A stretch of DNA of 64,000 bases from 2-02-FULL-45-10 sp964478235 (GTDB taxonomy: Bacteria > Patescibacteriota > Patescibacteriia > Magasanikbacterales > GWA2-37-8), in the NCBI GenBank assembly GCA_964478235.1, contig CAYZGX010000003.1, forward strand, positions 11,795 through 75,794. Direction: 5' to 3'. Each line of letters begins with the position of its first letter. Position 1 is the stretch's first letter. The notes beneath the pieces were generated by a model. The model had not been told where the DNA came from. It made no database searches and was given only the letters and a program-made list of their open reading frames with translations. The translations under genes and the position numbers were made by a program. Of the stretch, positions 7,841 through 16,472 are shown in pieces.

Positions 7841-7869
7841 AGTATACCATTAAATAAAATAAAAGTAAA
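7841..7869 (-). promoter_or_regulatory. Promoter of the TrmB-type regulator gene
   Basis: On the minus strand, TTTACT, 17 bases, TATACT. A short leader of about 13 bases follows. It lies in a very A+T-rich tract. Confidence 0.55.
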
Positions 7870-7898
7870 CAAAAAATAAAGTTTTTATCAAAAATAAT

Positions 7899-7936
7899 AT
7901 TGACAAAATTGACAAAATAAATAAACAGCGTACTAT
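7899..7936 (+). promoter_or_regulatory. Promoter of the surface locus with repeated ATTGACAAA
   Basis: TTGACA at 7909-7914, 16 bases, TACTAT at 7931-7936. A second ATTGACAAA lies 9 bases upstream (7899-7907), and TTGTCAA occurs inverted near 7829, between the divergent starts. The repeats could be a regulator site overlapping the -35 element. Confidence 0.6.
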
Positions 7937-7949
7937 TAAGGCTGTGAAG

Positions 7950-8002
7950 CCCCTCTGGTTGCCATGCCTGGCCGGAGGGGTTCCGGTGTGGTACTCCACA
8001 CC
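7950..8002 (+). promoter_or_regulatory. Two-hairpin leader upstream of the surface locus
   Basis: Hairpin 1 pairs CCCCTCTGG (7950-7958) with CCGGAGGGG (7972-7980). Hairpin 2 is GGTGTGG-TACT-CCACACC (7985-8002). Neither is followed by a T-run, so simple termination is unlikely. They lie in the predicted leader between the promoter and the ATG at 8058, with a TATAAT at 8012-8017. Confidence 0.5.
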
Positions 8003-8057
8003 AAAATCGTGTATAATCTAAGGAGAAGAAGGGAAAATTTTAACGTTTCTTTATCCT

Positions 8058-10346
8058 ATGCTCTCACATTTTCGCGCCGCCCAATGGTTTGATAAAATTG
8101 CCTGGTTTTTACTCTGTGCCACCATCGTCGTTGTACCATTTGTGGTGGATAGTAGTCTCGCCAATGCCTTTGTTCTTCCTAAACAGTATTGGGCCTTCGG
8201 TTTAATCGCCGGCGCCTTGATCGCTTGGGTATGCAAGATCGTGATGTTGCGCAAAGCAGGACTCTATCTTAGTCGGATTGATGCTGCTGTTGGAGCTTTC
8301 ATTATAAGCGCAGTCATCGCCACTGTTTTTTCAGTCGCCAAATTCTCTAGCTTTATCGGGCGAGCCGACTACTTTAGTCTGAGCGCGCTTTTTTTTATCA
8401 TGATGGGGTTCTTTTATTTCCTCATCATTCAAATGTGTCGTTCCCTCAAACAGTGGATGCTGCTTCTTGATGTAACTGTTTTAGTCAGTCTCACCGCTTC
8501 AATTATTTTTCTAGCTAAAGCATTATTTGACACTGATTTTTTTGCCTACTGGTTGCCGGATATTTGGAATAGTATTGATCAGGCTAATAGTTCGTTTGGT
8601 ATTTGGCTTGTCGCCGCCCTTCTCTTATCTGCTGGGCAAATGATGCGCCGAAATATTTCTATTGCGCGAATTGCTCTCTACACGGCGACAACACTTCTTT
8701 CCTTCGTCGCTCTGATTATTCTCAACTTCGGTATGATGTGGTGGTTGCTCCTTATTGGGGCAACGCTGTTATTATCGGTGGGAATTATTTTCTTGCGCGA
8801 AGTTCGTTTACCGTGGCTTTCAGCTATCTTTGTACTACTTTTAGCCTCAGCAATATTTATCGGCTTTGGTGCGCCACATTTAGTCTCCACAACGGTTCCA
8901 TCAGAAGTGGTTCTCAACCGTGAAACATCGTGGTTTTTAGCAACTGAGAGTATTTTTTCAAGTGTTAAAAATACCGTTGTTGGCAACGGTCTCGGAACGT
9001 TTGGTCTCATCTTCTCACAATATCGCGATCCAAGCTTTAATAACGATCCATACGCTTGGTCACTTCGCTTTAATCAACCGTTTAGCTCGGCCTTCACCTT
9101 GATTGGGGAGGGTGGTCTTCTTCTAACCTTGGTATTTATCGGCCTCATCCTATTTGTGGTTGGTATTATTATTACCACCATTAAAAAAGCCCGTGTAGAA
9201 ATTGCCCGCCGTTCAGTGGTGCAGTTTTTTGACGAAGGTGTTCCTCCGCTGGAGACTCCGTTTATTGCGAGCGCCGCTGTCGCTGTGCCGTGGTTTGTTT
9301 TAACGCTTGCCATGGTCGTCTTCTATTTTGGCGCAGCGCTCTGGTTCTTGTGGTGGCTGCTTCTAGCTTTGGTGATGGTCAGTATCATCCTCTGTAATCC
9401 AAAAATGATCTCTTATAAAGAATTTGTTATTGAAGATTCTCCAGAATATACCTTATCATTTTCTTTTACCTTAATTGTTGTCCTTACCGCTGTGGTGGTG
9501 ACTGGAGTATGGGGTGCTCGGATGTATTTAGCAGAACGTGCCTATGCAGGCAGTCTTCGTGCAACCACACTTGCCGAAGCGGAAGCTGGTTTTTTGAAAG
9601 CTTTGAGCTATCGATCAAATAGCGAGGTTTATCACGCGGCTTTGGCGCAAGCCTACCTCCTTCAAGCGACTCAAGAAAGTCGTATGGAAAAACCAAATGT
9701 TGAAAAAATTGGGTTGTTGGTGCAAAAAGCCGTCAGTGAAGCGCGCTCCGCCACCGACAACGCCCCACGTTCAGTGGTGGTTTGGGAAAACTTAGCGGTG
9801 ATGTATGAAAATGCCGCCGCTCTTATTCCAGAAGCTCGCGAGTGGGCTATCAAATCACTTCTCCAAGCTCGCTCACTTGAACCGAGTAACCCTGTGCTCT
9901 TGTGGCGCCTCGGTAATAATTATATGCAAAGCAGTAATGTCGACGAGGGGATTAAGAGCTATCAAGAGGCGATTGCTCTGAAGCAAGATTATGTTACAGC
10001 CTACGATTCGCTCGCTAAAGCCTACGAACAAAAACAAGAAAATGATAAAGCTTTGGAAATTTATACCTTGCTTGTTCGTGCTCAGCCGACCAACAACGAC
10101 TTCCTCTTTAATTATGCTCGCTTAGTCTATAATCGTGGTGCCAAAGATGATCGCGCGCTAGCCGAAGAGGTGTGGCTCGCTATTCTTGAACGTGAGCCAA
10201 ATTACGCTAATGCTTTGTATGGTTTAGCATCCCTCTATGAATTGCGCGGTAATCGTTCACAAGCTTTGGAGTACTATAAACGAGTGCTAGAGCTTAATCC
10301 GGGCAATAAAGATATTAAAACTAAAGTCGATGCGCTTTCACGGTAA
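8058..10346 (+). CDS. O-antigen-ligase-like multi-pass membrane protein with C-terminal TPR domain
   Basis: 762 residues. About eleven or twelve membrane helices fill residues 15-500; the mid-protein loop (roughly residues 280-340, with GNGLGTFGLIFSQYRDP) resembles the periplasmic loop of Wzy/WaaL-type proteins (GxGxGtF motif). From about residue 515 to the end there are tetratricopeptide-like repeats such as PVLLWRLGNNYMQSSNVDEG and ANALYGLASLYELRGNRSQA. Wzy_C/TPR proteins of this design occur widely in Patescibacteria. A role in joining or polymerising surface glycans is inferred. The stop overlaps the start of the next ORF by 17 bases, so the locus is translated as a unit. Confidence 0.8.
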   Translation: MLSHFRAAQWFDKIAWFLLCATIVVVPFVVDSSLANAFVLPKQYWAFGLIAGALIAWVCKIVMLRKAGLYLSRIDAAVGAFIISAVIATVFSVAKFSSFIGRADYFSLSALFFIMMGFFYFLIIQMCRSLKQWMLLLDVTVLVSLTASIIFLAKALFDTDFFAYWLPDIWNSIDQANSSFGIWLVAALLLSAGQMMRRNISIARIALYTATTLLSFVALIILNFGMMWWLLLIGATLLLSVGIIFLREVRLPWLSAIFVLLLASAIFIGFGAPHLVSTTVPSEVVLNRETSWFLATESIFSSVKNTVVGNGLGTFGLIFSQYRDPSFNNDPYAWSLRFNQPFSSAFTLIGEGGLLLTLVFIGLILFVVGIIITTIKKARVEIARRSVVQFFDEGVPPLETPFIASAAVAVPWFVLTLAMVVFYFGAALWFLWWLLLALVMVSIILCNPKMISYKEFVIEDSPEYTLSFSFTLIVVLTAVVVTGVWGARMYLAERAYAGSLRATTLAEAEAGFLKALSYRSNSEVYHAALAQAYLLQATQESRMEKPNVEKIGLLVQKAVSEARSATDNAPRSVVVWENLAVMYENAAALIPEAREWAIKSLLQARSLEPSNPVLLWRLGNNYMQSSNVDEGIKSYQEAIALKQDYVTAYDSLAKAYEQKQENDKALEIYTLLVRAQPTNNDFLFNYARLVYNRGAKDDRALAEEVWLAILEREPNYANALYGLASLYELRGNRSQALEYYKRVLELNPGNKDIKTKVDALSR

Positions 10347-10986
10347 TATTACTGCTAGTCTAGTCATACTTGCGACGTTCGTCGCAAGTTTTGGTGCGCC
10401 ACAAGCAGTTTTTGGTGAAATGACATCTACTAATTATTCTATTTACGCAGACAGTGTTGGTTTTGGCGGGCTCAACAACAGTACAAGTACTTCATACACC
10501 CTAAGCGATACAGCCGGCGAAGCAGGGGCGGAGACAGCCACCAGCACCACGTATACTCTTCGAGGTGGTTTCCAGGCTATGGAACAAGATCAAAGTCTGT
10601 CGCTCACTATAAGCACCAGCTCGCTTAGTTTGGGGACGCTCAGTAAAACCGCCATCAGCAATGCCACCACCACATTTTCAGTTAGTACCAACTCGCTAAC
10701 AGGTTACACCGTATCAATTAGTGGGGTTAGTGGTACATCGCCAGCCACCGTATCTGACGGTGCTGTCACCGCCGGATCTGATGAGTATGGTGTGGCAACA
10801 GTGGGAGATCATGGGGCAATTTCTGGTGAAGCGTCAATTATCTTTGGTCGAGTTTTAGCTTCGTTTAACAATTCCACCAATGGGTATGCCACCACTACGC
10901 TCATATTTAGAGCCTCATATGCAAGTGACGGGCTAGCTGGCGGGTATAGTCAGACCGTATCGCTTATTGCCTCGGCTAATTTTTAA
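10330..10986 (+). CDS. Exported protein of unknown function, Ser/Thr-rich
   Basis: 218 residues with an N-terminal signal peptide (hydrophobic ITASLVILATFVASFG, cut probably after VFG). The mature part is unusually rich in Ser and Thr, with repeated TSTSYTLSDTAGE and TSTTYTLRGGFQ blocks followed by a beta-type domain (SLSLGTLSKTAISNATTTFS). No cysteines or membrane anchor are seen. I do not recognise a family. The TYTLRGGFQAME pattern resembles modules of secreted proteins in other Patescibacteria. It overlaps the ligase-like gene by 17 bases and is 3 bases from the next gene. Confidence 0.72.
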   Translation: MRFHGNITASLVILATFVASFGAPQAVFGEMTSTNYSIYADSVGFGGLNNSTSTSYTLSDTAGEAGAETATSTTYTLRGGFQAMEQDQSLSLTISTSSLSLGTLSKTAISNATTTFSVSTNSLTGYTVSISGVSGTSPATVSDGAVTAGSDEYGVATVGDHGAISGEASIIFGRVLASFNNSTNGYATTTLIFRASYASDGLAGGYSQTVSLIASANF

Positions 10987-10989
10987 GCT

Positions 10990-11859
10990 ATGAAACGATT
11001 TGAGCTGGCGCTAGTTGGGATAATAGGCATGTTGGCTATGAGTGTGCCATTTGGAGCGCAGGCTTTTTCTATCAAGCCAATAAAATATCGAGTGGTTGTT
11101 GATCCAGGGCTCGAGCAGATTATTAGTGTGGACATCAGCAACACAGGAGCGGACACTCGTCGGTATACCATTCGGATGACTGGGGTAACCCAAGACACCG
11201 AAGGACGACCTATTTTTAAAGAGGGAAGTAGTCGGGCGGAAAACTGGCTCTATCCAGAAAAAAAAGAAATAACAATTGCCGCTCGCGAGACACAATCGCT
11301 CTTTATTACAGTTCGGCCAGACAAAAATGCTGAACCCGGGACACAGTACGCAGCTGTTTTGGTACAAGAAAATACGGCAGTACGCGGAAACATCGGGGTG
11401 CTTGCCGAAACAGCTTTGCTTGTCCAAGTTGATGTGGCGGGTGAAGTGCGTGAAGCGGTAAGCATTGAAAAGTGGGAAGCAATAAAAAATATTCAGGCCA
11501 CCCCAGCCTGGGATAGTCAATTTAGCATTAAAAACAACGGCACAATTTCGGTTCCGGTGAGCGGGGAAGTGGTCGTTACCAATTGGCGAGGTCGTGAAAT
11601 CGCTCGTGTTCCGATTCAAGTTGGGTCAGATCTTTTACCAGCTACCCGTCGTGAGAAATTAGTTTCAACAGCGCTCCTCAAAGCATGGCCAGGCCCGTAT
11701 CGTTTGGATGCTGTAGTGCGTTTTGGGGCAAGCCAGGCCGTTGCCAAAGCATCTTCAACGGTATGGTATATTCCAACGTGGAGTATCTCTGTTGTTCTGA
11801 CCCTTGTTTTAGTAGCGCTTATATATCGAGGGTTACGACGTAGAAAGTATAGAGGTTAA
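10990..11859 (+). CDS. Membrane-anchored exported protein, DUF916-like beta-sandwich
   Basis: 289 residues. A signal peptide (residues 1-25, ending GAQA) is followed by two beta-rich domains: FSIKPIKYRVVVDPGLEQIISVDISNT, with later RETQSLFITVRP and EPGTQYAAVLVQ, then SIKNNGTISVPVSGEVVVTNWRG. A C-terminal helix (about 262-282, SISVVLTLVLVALIY) ends in basic residues (RRRKYRG). The layout resembles DUF916/WxL-associated proteins that display surface complexes on Gram-positive cells, but the homology is only inferred from pattern. It is the third gene of the surface locus. Confidence 0.68.
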   Translation: MKRFELALVGIIGMLAMSVPFGAQAFSIKPIKYRVVVDPGLEQIISVDISNTGADTRRYTIRMTGVTQDTEGRPIFKEGSSRAENWLYPEKKEITIAARETQSLFITVRPDKNAEPGTQYAAVLVQENTAVRGNIGVLAETALLVQVDVAGEVREAVSIEKWEAIKNIQATPAWDSQFSIKNNGTISVPVSGEVVVTNWRGREIARVPIQVGSDLLPATRREKLVSTALLKAWPGPYRLDAVVRFGASQAVAKASSTVWYIPTWSISVVLTLVLVALIYRGLRRRKYRG

Positions 11860-11865
11860 GTATAT

Positions 11866-14800
11866 ATGGTAAGGAGTTTTCGTACATTTTTTATACTCAC
11901 ACTCATCGCCCTGCTTGGTTTTAACCAAGCGTCTTTTGCTGTTGCGCAAACAACAACTAGTATTGATATTGGAATGACTATTCCAGGCACCGCTGGTGGC
12001 GGAGGTGGTGGAGGCGGTGGTAATAGTGATCCATTGCCAGAAACAGATAATTCGCCGTCTATCGGATCCGTGGTGGCGACTCCAGGATCAGTCTCGGCAC
12101 AGATTACTTGGACAGCCAGTGACGATAAAGGCATTAGTGGTGTTACGTTGGAATACGGAACAACCGAATCATACGGCTCAAATGGTACGGTCAGCGGAGC
12201 CTACCTCGCCAATCTCGCCGGCTTAAGTGCTAGTACACAATATTTTTTTAGAATTAGAGTAACCGACAGTATTGGCCAGGTGGCTAGTTATACCGGCTCA
12301 TTTACCACTAGCGCAGCTGCAGATACAACCGCTCCCAATGTGAGTGGAATTGTGGCAACAACTAATGTTACTACTGCCACGATACGGTGGGTGCTCAGCG
12401 AAACTGGAACCAGCGAAGTAGCCTATGGTCTGACAACAAGCTATGGTCAGAATAGTAGTTCTGAATCAGGTTCAGCAACGAATCACCTAACAACACTGAG
12501 CGGTTTGGTTGCCAACACAACCTATCATTTTAGAATTTCAGCCACCGACAGTAGTGGTAACAGCACAACCACAATTGATGCGGTATTTACCACGCTCGCC
12601 GACACCGTGGCGCCAGCCAACCCAACCAACGTCTCAGCTGTCACTTCAACCAGCGATATCACACTCGCCTGGACCAATCCACCAGACGGTGATTTTACAA
12701 GTATTACCATCGTGCGCAAAACTGGTAGTGCCCCAACCGCAATTGGTGATGGTACCAGTGTCTATGTCGGCAGTGGTCAAACTTTTGTTGATGCCACTGT
12801 TTCTTCGGGCGTCCTATACTATTACACACTGTTTGCTTCTGACAGTTCGGGCAATGTAAGTGGTGGTGTGTCAGTAAACGGCCGCGTGACTGCTCCGGTG
12901 GTAAATGAAATTTGTAACAACAACATTGACGACAATAGTAACGGCCAAACTGATTGTAGTGACTCGGCGTGTACCGCCTCTGCTATTTGTCAGCCACAGA
13001 TAGAAATTTGTACCAATAGTATTGATGACGATAGCGATGGATTAATTGATTGCGCTGATTCAACCTGTACTGGGGCAAGTGTTTGCGCGGTTACGACCGA
13101 AATTTGTACCAATAGTATTGATGATAATAATAACGGGCAAACTGATTGTGCTGATGTTGCCTGTTTTGGTGTTTTGGCTTGTCAAAAAGATGATGACGGC
13201 TATGTTCCGCCAACCAGCACGGTACCAGGAGGGGCTCGTCTCAATATTGGCGACCTCTTATTTTGGGGCGACGGCCGAAGAGTAGCTTTGCAGGTTAATA
13301 ATGGGGTTGTGACGAGCTTAGCCGCCCACACAGTATCAGTTGGGCTTCGTAAATCATCGCTCGTGGACACAACTCCAATAAGTGTTATTTTAAAAAACGA
13401 TAGTGCAAGCTATAGAATGGTATATGATTCGGGGAGCGAGGCTTACTACACTGACATTGTCTTTCCGCCTGTTGGTCGCCATAGCGTAGGTGTAGAAGTA
13501 AATTACGGTGCCGGACAAGTAGATGTCATTCCGTTTGTTTTTGAGAGTTTGCCTTTTGGTATAGTCCAAAGCGGCGGTCGTTTGGTCAAGGAAGCAACGG
13601 TGACCCTCACCACCGAGAGCGGGCAAGTGGTAGCTGTCGCGGGGAATCCCCACACCACTACTGTTAACGGGTCATATGGTTGGGTAGTACAAAACGGCAG
13701 ATATATATTGCGGGTAACTGGCGAAGATTATTATCCACGAGTGACGACGGTTTTTCAGGTAAGCAATAATGTCGTCAATCAAACATTAGAGCTAGTTGAG
13801 CGACCACCAGATCTGCTAGATGATATTAGCACCACCTCAACCTTGGCTGAAAACGCTACAGCCATTGCTAAAAACTTGGGTAAACAAGCCGGCGCTGTCG
13901 CTGAGCTCGGTGTTCAGCGCGCTAAAGATGCCGCTCAAGCAGTACGGGTCATCAAAAACGACCCAGCTGTTCAACAGGCCGCGAGTCAGGTTGTCGCCCC
14001 AACCGCCGTTGGTATCTTTGCTTTGAGCACCTTTACGGTCGTGAGTTGGAGCAGTATCTTGCCGTTCTTGCGCTTCCTCTTCTTGCAGCCACTCATGCTG
14101 CTTGGTTTACGTCGACGCGCTAAATGGGGTCAAGTCTATAACACCCTTACCAAATTACCGATTGATTTAGCCACTATTCGTTTGTTTGATGCCGAGAAAA
14201 ATCGTGTACTGCAGGCAAAAGTGACCGATAAAGAAGGACGTTACGCTTTTGTGGTTAATCCGGGTAAATATCGCATGGAAGTTATTAAAAACGGTTTTGC
14301 CTTCCCCTCTGTTCTTTTGGCTGGAGTCAAAAGCGATGGTCGTCGACCAGATATTTATCATGGTGAAATTATTGAAGTGTCCGAGCAGGGGGCGGTTATC
14401 ACCGCTAGCATTCCGCTTGACCCAGCTGGTGAATATAAAAAGCCAACTCGTTTGATATTTCAAAAAATTGGTCGGGTGTTTCAAGCGGCCTTGTCTTGGC
14501 TTGGTCTCATCGTCACTCTCGCCTCATTATATATTTCCCCACGTTGGTATGTTTGGGTTTTGGCAGTGGTACATATTCTGTTCTTCTTCATGTTCCGTCG
14601 CTTGGCAGTGCCACCAAAGGTAAAAAGTTGGGGTATTGTCTACGATGCGGCCACCAAAAAGCCAATCGGTCGCGCTGTGGCTCGCTTGTTCAATTCCGAA
14701 TTTAACAAGTTGGTCTCAACCCAAGTCACCGACGGCAGTGGTCGCTATTACTTCTTAGCGAGTGATGATAAATATTATGTCACCTATGATCATCCGGAAT

Positions 14801-15186
14801 ACAAACAAGAAAAAACTGGTGTACTTGATCTAACTGGTCAGAAAACCGACCATATCGCTGTTGATATTGGTTTGGTAAAAGGCCAAGATGAACCAAGAGC
14901 GCCCCTCGCTCCGTCGGCACCAGTTGTTACTCCAGCACCCGAAGTGCCTCCGCCAGCAACCAATCAGAAACTGCCGGAAGCCCCACCGAGCGCTCCGGTA
15001 GTGTCAGAAACTGCATCAGCTGTAGCTACACCGATTGATCTGAATAACCCGCCTGAGCCCACCCCAGAAGCAGTGGTTTCGCACATTGATTTGGCTAATC
15101 CACCCGAACCATCAGCCCCAAACTCATTACCACATATTGATTTAGCCAACCCACCAGAACCAGGCGAAGAAAAAAAAGCACCATAA
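11866..15186 (+). CDS. Large multidomain surface protein (FN3, Cys/Asp repeats, CarboxypepD_reg-like)
   Basis: 1106 residues. Signal peptide 1-27, a run of nine glycines near 44-54, then three fibronectin-type-III-like domains (about 60-345). Residues 347-438 hold three copies of an E-I-C-x-N-x-I-D-D-x-x-x-G-x-x-D-C-x-D repeat, probably Ca-binding and disulfide-linked. A beta-rich middle precedes two membrane regions (about 711-752 and 871-915), each followed by a CarboxypepD_reg-like fold (WGQVYNTLTKLPID, WGIVYDAATKKPIG). The Pro-rich tail carries three IDLxNPPEP repeats. The soluble Cys domain would be outside and the paired folds inside or at the membrane. It is the last gene of the unit; the stop lies in the terminator loop. 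Confidence 0.78.
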   Translation: MVRSFRTFFILTLIALLGFNQASFAVAQTTTSIDIGMTIPGTAGGGGGGGGGNSDPLPETDNSPSIGSVVATPGSVSAQITWTASDDKGISGVTLEYGTTESYGSNGTVSGAYLANLAGLSASTQYFFRIRVTDSIGQVASYTGSFTTSAAADTTAPNVSGIVATTNVTTATIRWVLSETGTSEVAYGLTTSYGQNSSSESGSATNHLTTLSGLVANTTYHFRISATDSSGNSTTTIDAVFTTLADTVAPANPTNVSAVTSTSDITLAWTNPPDGDFTSITIVRKTGSAPTAIGDGTSVYVGSGQTFVDATVSSGVLYYYTLFASDSSGNVSGGVSVNGRVTAPVVNEICNNNIDDNSNGQTDCSDSACTASAICQPQIEICTNSIDDDSDGLIDCADSTCTGASVCAVTTEICTNSIDDNNNGQTDCADVACFGVLACQKDDDGYVPPTSTVPGGARLNIGDLLFWGDGRRVALQVNNGVVTSLAAHTVSVGLRKSSLVDTTPISVILKNDSASYRMVYDSGSEAYYTDIVFPPVGRHSVGVEVNYGAGQVDVIPFVFESLPFGIVQSGGRLVKEATVTLTTESGQVVAVAGNPHTTTVNGSYGWVVQNGRYILRVTGEDYYPRVTTVFQVSNNVVNQTLELVERPPDLLDDISTTSTLAENATAIAKNLGKQAGAVAELGVQRAKDAAQAVRVIKNDPAVQQAASQVVAPTAVGIFALSTFTVVSWSSILPFLRFLFLQPLMLLGLRRRAKWGQVYNTLTKLPIDLATIRLFDAEKNRVLQAKVTDKEGRYAFVVNPGKYRMEVIKNGFAFPSVLLAGVKSDGRRPDIYHGEIIEVSEQGAVITASIPLDPAGEYKKPTRLIFQKIGRVFQAALSWLGLIVTLASLYISPRWYVWVLAVVHILFFFMFRRLAVPPKVKSWGIVYDAATKKPIGRAVARLFNSEFNKLVSTQVTDGSGRYYFLASDDKYYVTYDHPEYKQEKTGVLDLTGQKTDHIAVDIGLVKGQDEPRAPLAPSAPVVTPAPEVPPPATNQKLPEAPPSAPVVSETASAVATPIDLNNPPEPTPEAVVSHIDLANPPEPSAPNSLPHIDLANPPEPGEEKKAP
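12908..13180 (+). repeat. Three Cys/Asp-rich coding repeats
   Basis: Three tandem units of roughly 80-110 bases in the surface protein, each coding EICxNxIDDDxDGxxDCxDxxC-like sequence. Similar motifs occur in secreted proteins of several phyla and are thought to bind calcium. Confidence 0.75.
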
Positions 15187-15199
15187 GGGTGCTTTTTTG
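15172..15199 (+). terminator. Terminator of the surface locus
   Basis: AAAGCACC-ATAA-GGGTGCTTTTTT; the stop codon of the surface protein gene is in the loop. It also faces the tRNA-Ala gene coming from the right. Confidence 0.85.
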
Positions 15200-15204
15200 T
15201 TTGG

Positions 15205-15278
15205 TGGACCTGAGGGGATTTGAACCCCTGACCTTTCCCATGCCATGGGAACGCTCTAGCCAGCTGAGCTACAGGCCC
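15205..15278 (-). tRNA. tRNA-Ala (anticodon GGC)
   Basis: 74 bases fold as a cloverleaf on the minus strand: acceptor GGGCCTG/CAGGTCC with the G3:U70 alanine identity pair, anticodon loop ATGGCAT, T stem AGGGG/CCCCT. CCA is not encoded. Confidence 0.94.
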
Positions 15279-15293
15279 GTTTAAGGCAGGGGC

Positions 15294-15322
15294 ATTATAA
15301 AAACTTTTTGGGCGGCTGTCAA
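15294..15322 (-). promoter_or_regulatory. Consensus promoter of tRNA-Ala
   Basis: TTGACA, 17 bases, TATAAT on the minus strand, a perfect sigma-70 promoter about 15 bases before the tRNA. Confidence 0.88.
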
Positions 15323-15383
15323 CGGAGAGCCTTGCTTTTTAAGCCATTTTCAGCTATAGTGAGGCTACTTATTATCTTTTCTT

Positions 15384-16454
15384 ATGTCATTTTCCATTGG
15401 TATCGTCGGCTTGCCGAATGTTGGCAAATCAACCCTTTTTAACGCCCTCACCCGCAGTAAGCAGGCGCTCGCCGCCAACTATCCGTTTGCGACCATCGAC
15501 CCTAATGTTGGGGTGGTAGAAGTCCCTGATGCTCGTTTGTCGGCCCTCACCAAGACTTCTAGTTCAGTCAAAACTATCCCAACTACAATTGAATTTATCG
15601 ATATCGCCGGCATTGTGAAGGGTGCTTCTGAAGGCGAAGGTTTGGGTAATAAATTTTTATCACACATTCGCGAGGTTGATGCTATCGCTCAAGTTGTGCG
15701 CGCTTTTTCTGATGATAATATCATCCATGTTCATAATCGCGTTGATCCCAAAGACGATGCAGCGATTATCAATACCGAATTGGCTCTCGCTGATCTGCAA
15801 ACTGTGGAAAAACGCTTGGAAAATGCTAAACGCATGATGAAGGGTGTTGGTGCTAAAGAATATGGGCCACAAGCTGAGCTTTTTCAGCGTGTCAACGACC
15901 ATTTACAGCAAGGTTTGCCAGCCCGTGAACTCTCCTATACTGATGAAGAGATGGTTTTAATGCGTGACCTGCATCTCCTTACGATGAAACCGATGCTTTA
16001 CGTCGTCAATGTTGACGAAGGAGCAAGTAATACACCAAAAATTAGTGAAGCCGCTGCTCAAATTGAAATCTCAGCTAAAATTGAAGCTGAAGTGGCCGAC
16101 CTGTCTCCAGAAGAAGCGACCGCTTTTCTCAAAGAGCTTGGTATTACTCAAACCGGTCTTGATAAACTTATTGTTGCTGGCTATAAACTTCTTAATCTCG
16201 TTACTTATTTCACCTCTGGCCCCGAAGAAACTCGCGCTTGGACAGTTAAAGAAAATACAACCGCACCAAATGCTGCTGGGGTAATTCACACTGACTTCAT
16301 TAAAGGCTTTGTTAAGGCGGATGTTATTAACTGGAAAGACTTCGTTGATAACGCTGGCTGGAGTAAAGTCAAAGAAACTGGTAAACTACGTCTAGAGGGC
16401 AAAGACTATATCGTCAAAGATGGCGATGTTTGTTACTTCCATATTGCTAAATAA
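15384..16454 (+). CDS. ychF: YchF/OLA1-family P-loop ATPase
   Basis: 356 residues, the usual length for YchF. G1 motif GLPNVGKST at residues 7-15, switch region PTTIEFIDIAG, and NVDE in place of the NKxD motif (YVVNVDEG), which marks the ATP preference of this Obg-related family. The coiled-coil insertion and C-terminal TGS domain (VIHTDFIKGFVKADV) are intact. YchF binds ribosomes and is linked to stress and redox control. A possible promoter (TTGCTT, 17, TATAGT) ends about 23 bases before the ATG. No Shine-Dalgarno sequence is seen. Confidence 0.95.
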   Translation: MSFSIGIVGLPNVGKSTLFNALTRSKQALAANYPFATIDPNVGVVEVPDARLSALTKTSSSVKTIPTTIEFIDIAGIVKGASEGEGLGNKFLSHIREVDAIAQVVRAFSDDNIIHVHNRVDPKDDAAIINTELALADLQTVEKRLENAKRMMKGVGAKEYGPQAELFQRVNDHLQQGLPARELSYTDEEMVLMRDLHLLTMKPMLYVVNVDEGASNTPKISEAAAQIEISAKIEAEVADLSPEEATAFLKELGITQTGLDKLIVAGYKLLNLVTYFTSGPEETRAWTVKENTTAPNAAGVIHTDFIKGFVKADVINWKDFVDNAGWSKVKETGKLRLEGKDYIVKDGDVCYFHIAK

Positions 16455-16472
16455 CAATACTTTATTGTGGGC

